Below are positions 50,291 to 51,155 of a stretch of DNA of 51,155 nucleotides, piece by piece. This DNA comes from Candidatus Kuenenia stuttgartensis (GTDB lineage: Bacteria > Planctomycetota > Planctomycetia > Planctomycetales > Planctomycetaceae). The position numbers were made by a program, and so were the translations under genes. Each line of letters opens with the position of its first letter. The stretch's first letter is position 1. Where the stretch lies: the NCBI GenBank assembly GCA_945861465.1, contig CAMAVB010000020.1, positions 1-51,155 on the forward strand. Direction: 5' to 3'. The notes beneath the pieces were generated by a model. That model did no database searches, had not been told where the DNA came from, and was given only the letters and a program-made list of their open reading frames with translations.

Positions 50291-51155
50291 TCATTTGGCG
50301 CTGATCACCTTTTGTGTCGATCTTCGGCGGATGCTGTTCGCTGTGCCAGAGCCATTTGACGGCACAATGACCATCGCAATTCCACCGAGGATCGCAGCGG
50401 AGGCAAGTGCTAACCGCAGGGTCACTGGTTCACCAAGGAAAGCGATGCCGCCCAGAGCGGCAATGACCGGGACGCAGAGTTGTACAGTTGCAGCATTCAC
50501 CGCTTTCAACGCGGGTAAGGCTGTGTACCAAATGACATAGCCTATTCCGGAAGCCAGTGCGCCGGAGGAAACGGCATACCACGATCCTGTGTGATCCACT
50601 GTGGTGCTGCGAAACATCAAGACACTCAGCGCTCCGGCCAAAGGTCCAGCCCGCATGAAGTTCCCTGCCGTGACTCTCGAAGGATCGCCCGCCCCTTTTC
50701 CTCGCAGAGAATACACGCCCCATGCGACACCGGCACCCAGCATCAGCATGGAACCGGACAGCGGAGGTGCCGAGATGCCGGGCAACAGCAGACCAACAAG
50801 TCCTGCTAAAGCAAGCACAAGACCAACCGGCTGCAAACTCTTCAGGCGTTCTCCCGTCCAGATGCCATAACCAATCATCGTTGTCTGAACTGCGCCAAAC
50901 AACAGAAGCGCACCTGTCGCCGTGGGCAGGCTCGCATAGGCAAAAGAAAAACCGGCGGCATACGCAAACAATGCAAACGCGGACAGCCAGTTACCTCCAC
51001 CAGTTCCTGTGCCGTGACGAACATGCACGATCAGCCAGAGCATTAACGCGCCTGAAATCAGGCGAATCGTGGTGAAGCTCGCTGCGTCGATGCTGGTCTG
51101 CCGGAGTGCGATGCGGCAGAGGAGTGAATTGCTCGCAAATGCGACCATGGCCAGC
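50291..51155 (-). CDS. EamA-family (DMT) transporter, 5' end beyond the window
   Basis: 288 codons are visible on the minus strand, reading off the window end. There are about nine to ten membrane helices, in the two-fold EamA repeat: IRLISGALMLWLIVHVRH, SAFALFAYAAGFSFAYASLP, GALLLFGAVQTTMIGYGIW, VGLVLALAGLVGLLLPGI, LMLGAGVAWGVYSLRGKG, ALASGIGYVIWYTALPALK, VQLCVPVIAALGGIAFLGEP and LALASAAILGGIAMVIV. By family it is an inner-membrane exporter or importer of small metabolites. Codons upstream of the first visible ATG (LA before MVAFASNSLLCR) suggest the true start lies just past the window edge. It is followed by a dispersed element that touches its stop codon. Confidence 0.85.
   Translation of the reverse strand, partial: LAMVAFASNSLLCRIALRQTSIDAASFTTIRLISGALMLWLIVHVRHGTGTGGGNWLSAFALFAYAAGFSFAYASLPTATGALLLFGAVQTTMIGYGIWTGERLKSLQPVGLVLALAGLVGLLLPGISAPPLSGSMLMLGAGVAWGVYSLRGKGAGDPSRVTAGNFMRAGPLAGALSVLMFRSTTVDHTGSWYAVSSGALASGIGYVIWYTALPALKAVNAATVQLCVPVIAALGGIAFLGEPVTLRLALASAAILGGIAMVIVPSNGSGTANSIRRRSTQKVISAK

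Noticed and set aside
1-51155. tRNA, rRNA, integrase, transposase or phage genes
   Set aside because: I looked for TpsiC-like GGTTCGA motifs with acceptor pairing, tyrosine recombinase RHRY patterns and DDE/Y1 transposase motifs and saw none; small RNA genes could still be missed by eye.

Overview
The window looks like a chromosomal segment of a planctomycete (order Planctomycetales or a close relative), with moderate GC and low coding density. The pointers are two DUF1501 proteins with Tat-type signals, a planctomycete-type cytochrome (PSCyt1) fused to WD40 repeats, a second large WD40 protein, a DUF1559-like C-terminal domain, a secreted thioredoxin/PDZ protein, many exported proteins of unknown function, and a short protein starting with the NPYxxP-type N-terminus common in this phylum. 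No plasmid, phage, transposase, CRISPR array, rRNA or tRNA gene was recognised.

Layout. 0.4-7.2 kb: a secreted beta-propeller hydrolase-like protein, a 1043-residue metallophosphoesterase/NB-ARC/TPR protein (STAND architecture), and a VanX-like D-Ala-D-Ala dipeptidase. 7.9-13.9 kb: a sialate O-acetylesterase-type esterase and a Gfo/Idh/MocA oxidoreductase (likely sugar catabolism), facing an N,N-dimethylformamidase-like protein, a secreted phosphoesterase and a ferritin-like protein. 14.3-14.6 kb: a probable structured RNA, a series of hairpins with one repeated loop and an intrinsic terminator, back to back with tadA. 15.7-21 kb: surface-type proteins (a Val/Tyr/Thr-rich exported protein and one with a collagen-like tail) and a small DNA-binding-like protein. 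21.2-28.3 kb: PSCyt1-WD40, DUF1501, Trx/PDZ and SRPBCC proteins. 28.4-33.2 kb: a DUF1559-like protein, an exported protein, and an anti-sigma/ECF sigma pair. 33.4-37 kb: a second DUF1501 protein and an amidohydrolase/CBM9-like protein. 37.5-47.1 kb: mostly housekeeping genes (DinB-like, S41 protease, PLP-binding YggS, zinc-ribbon membrane protein, UvrD-type helicase, methyltransferase, ispG). 47.3-51.2 kb: a WD40 protein and an EamA transporter cut by the window edge.

The most unusual feature is the spacers. Nearly every gap holds dispersed inverted-repeat elements of more than ten families. Several families are built the same way: an 80-100 bp palindrome in which each arm is itself a hairpin. 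In one superfamily three subfamilies keep the loop but change both sides of the stem together. Some copies supply or touch a stop codon, and one lies in frame inside the linker of the STAND protein. No transposase or RAYT-like gene that could move them is visible here. The two leads worth most follow-up are the multi-hairpin RNA at about 14.3-14.56 kb and this palindrome system, including the copy inside the STAND gene.
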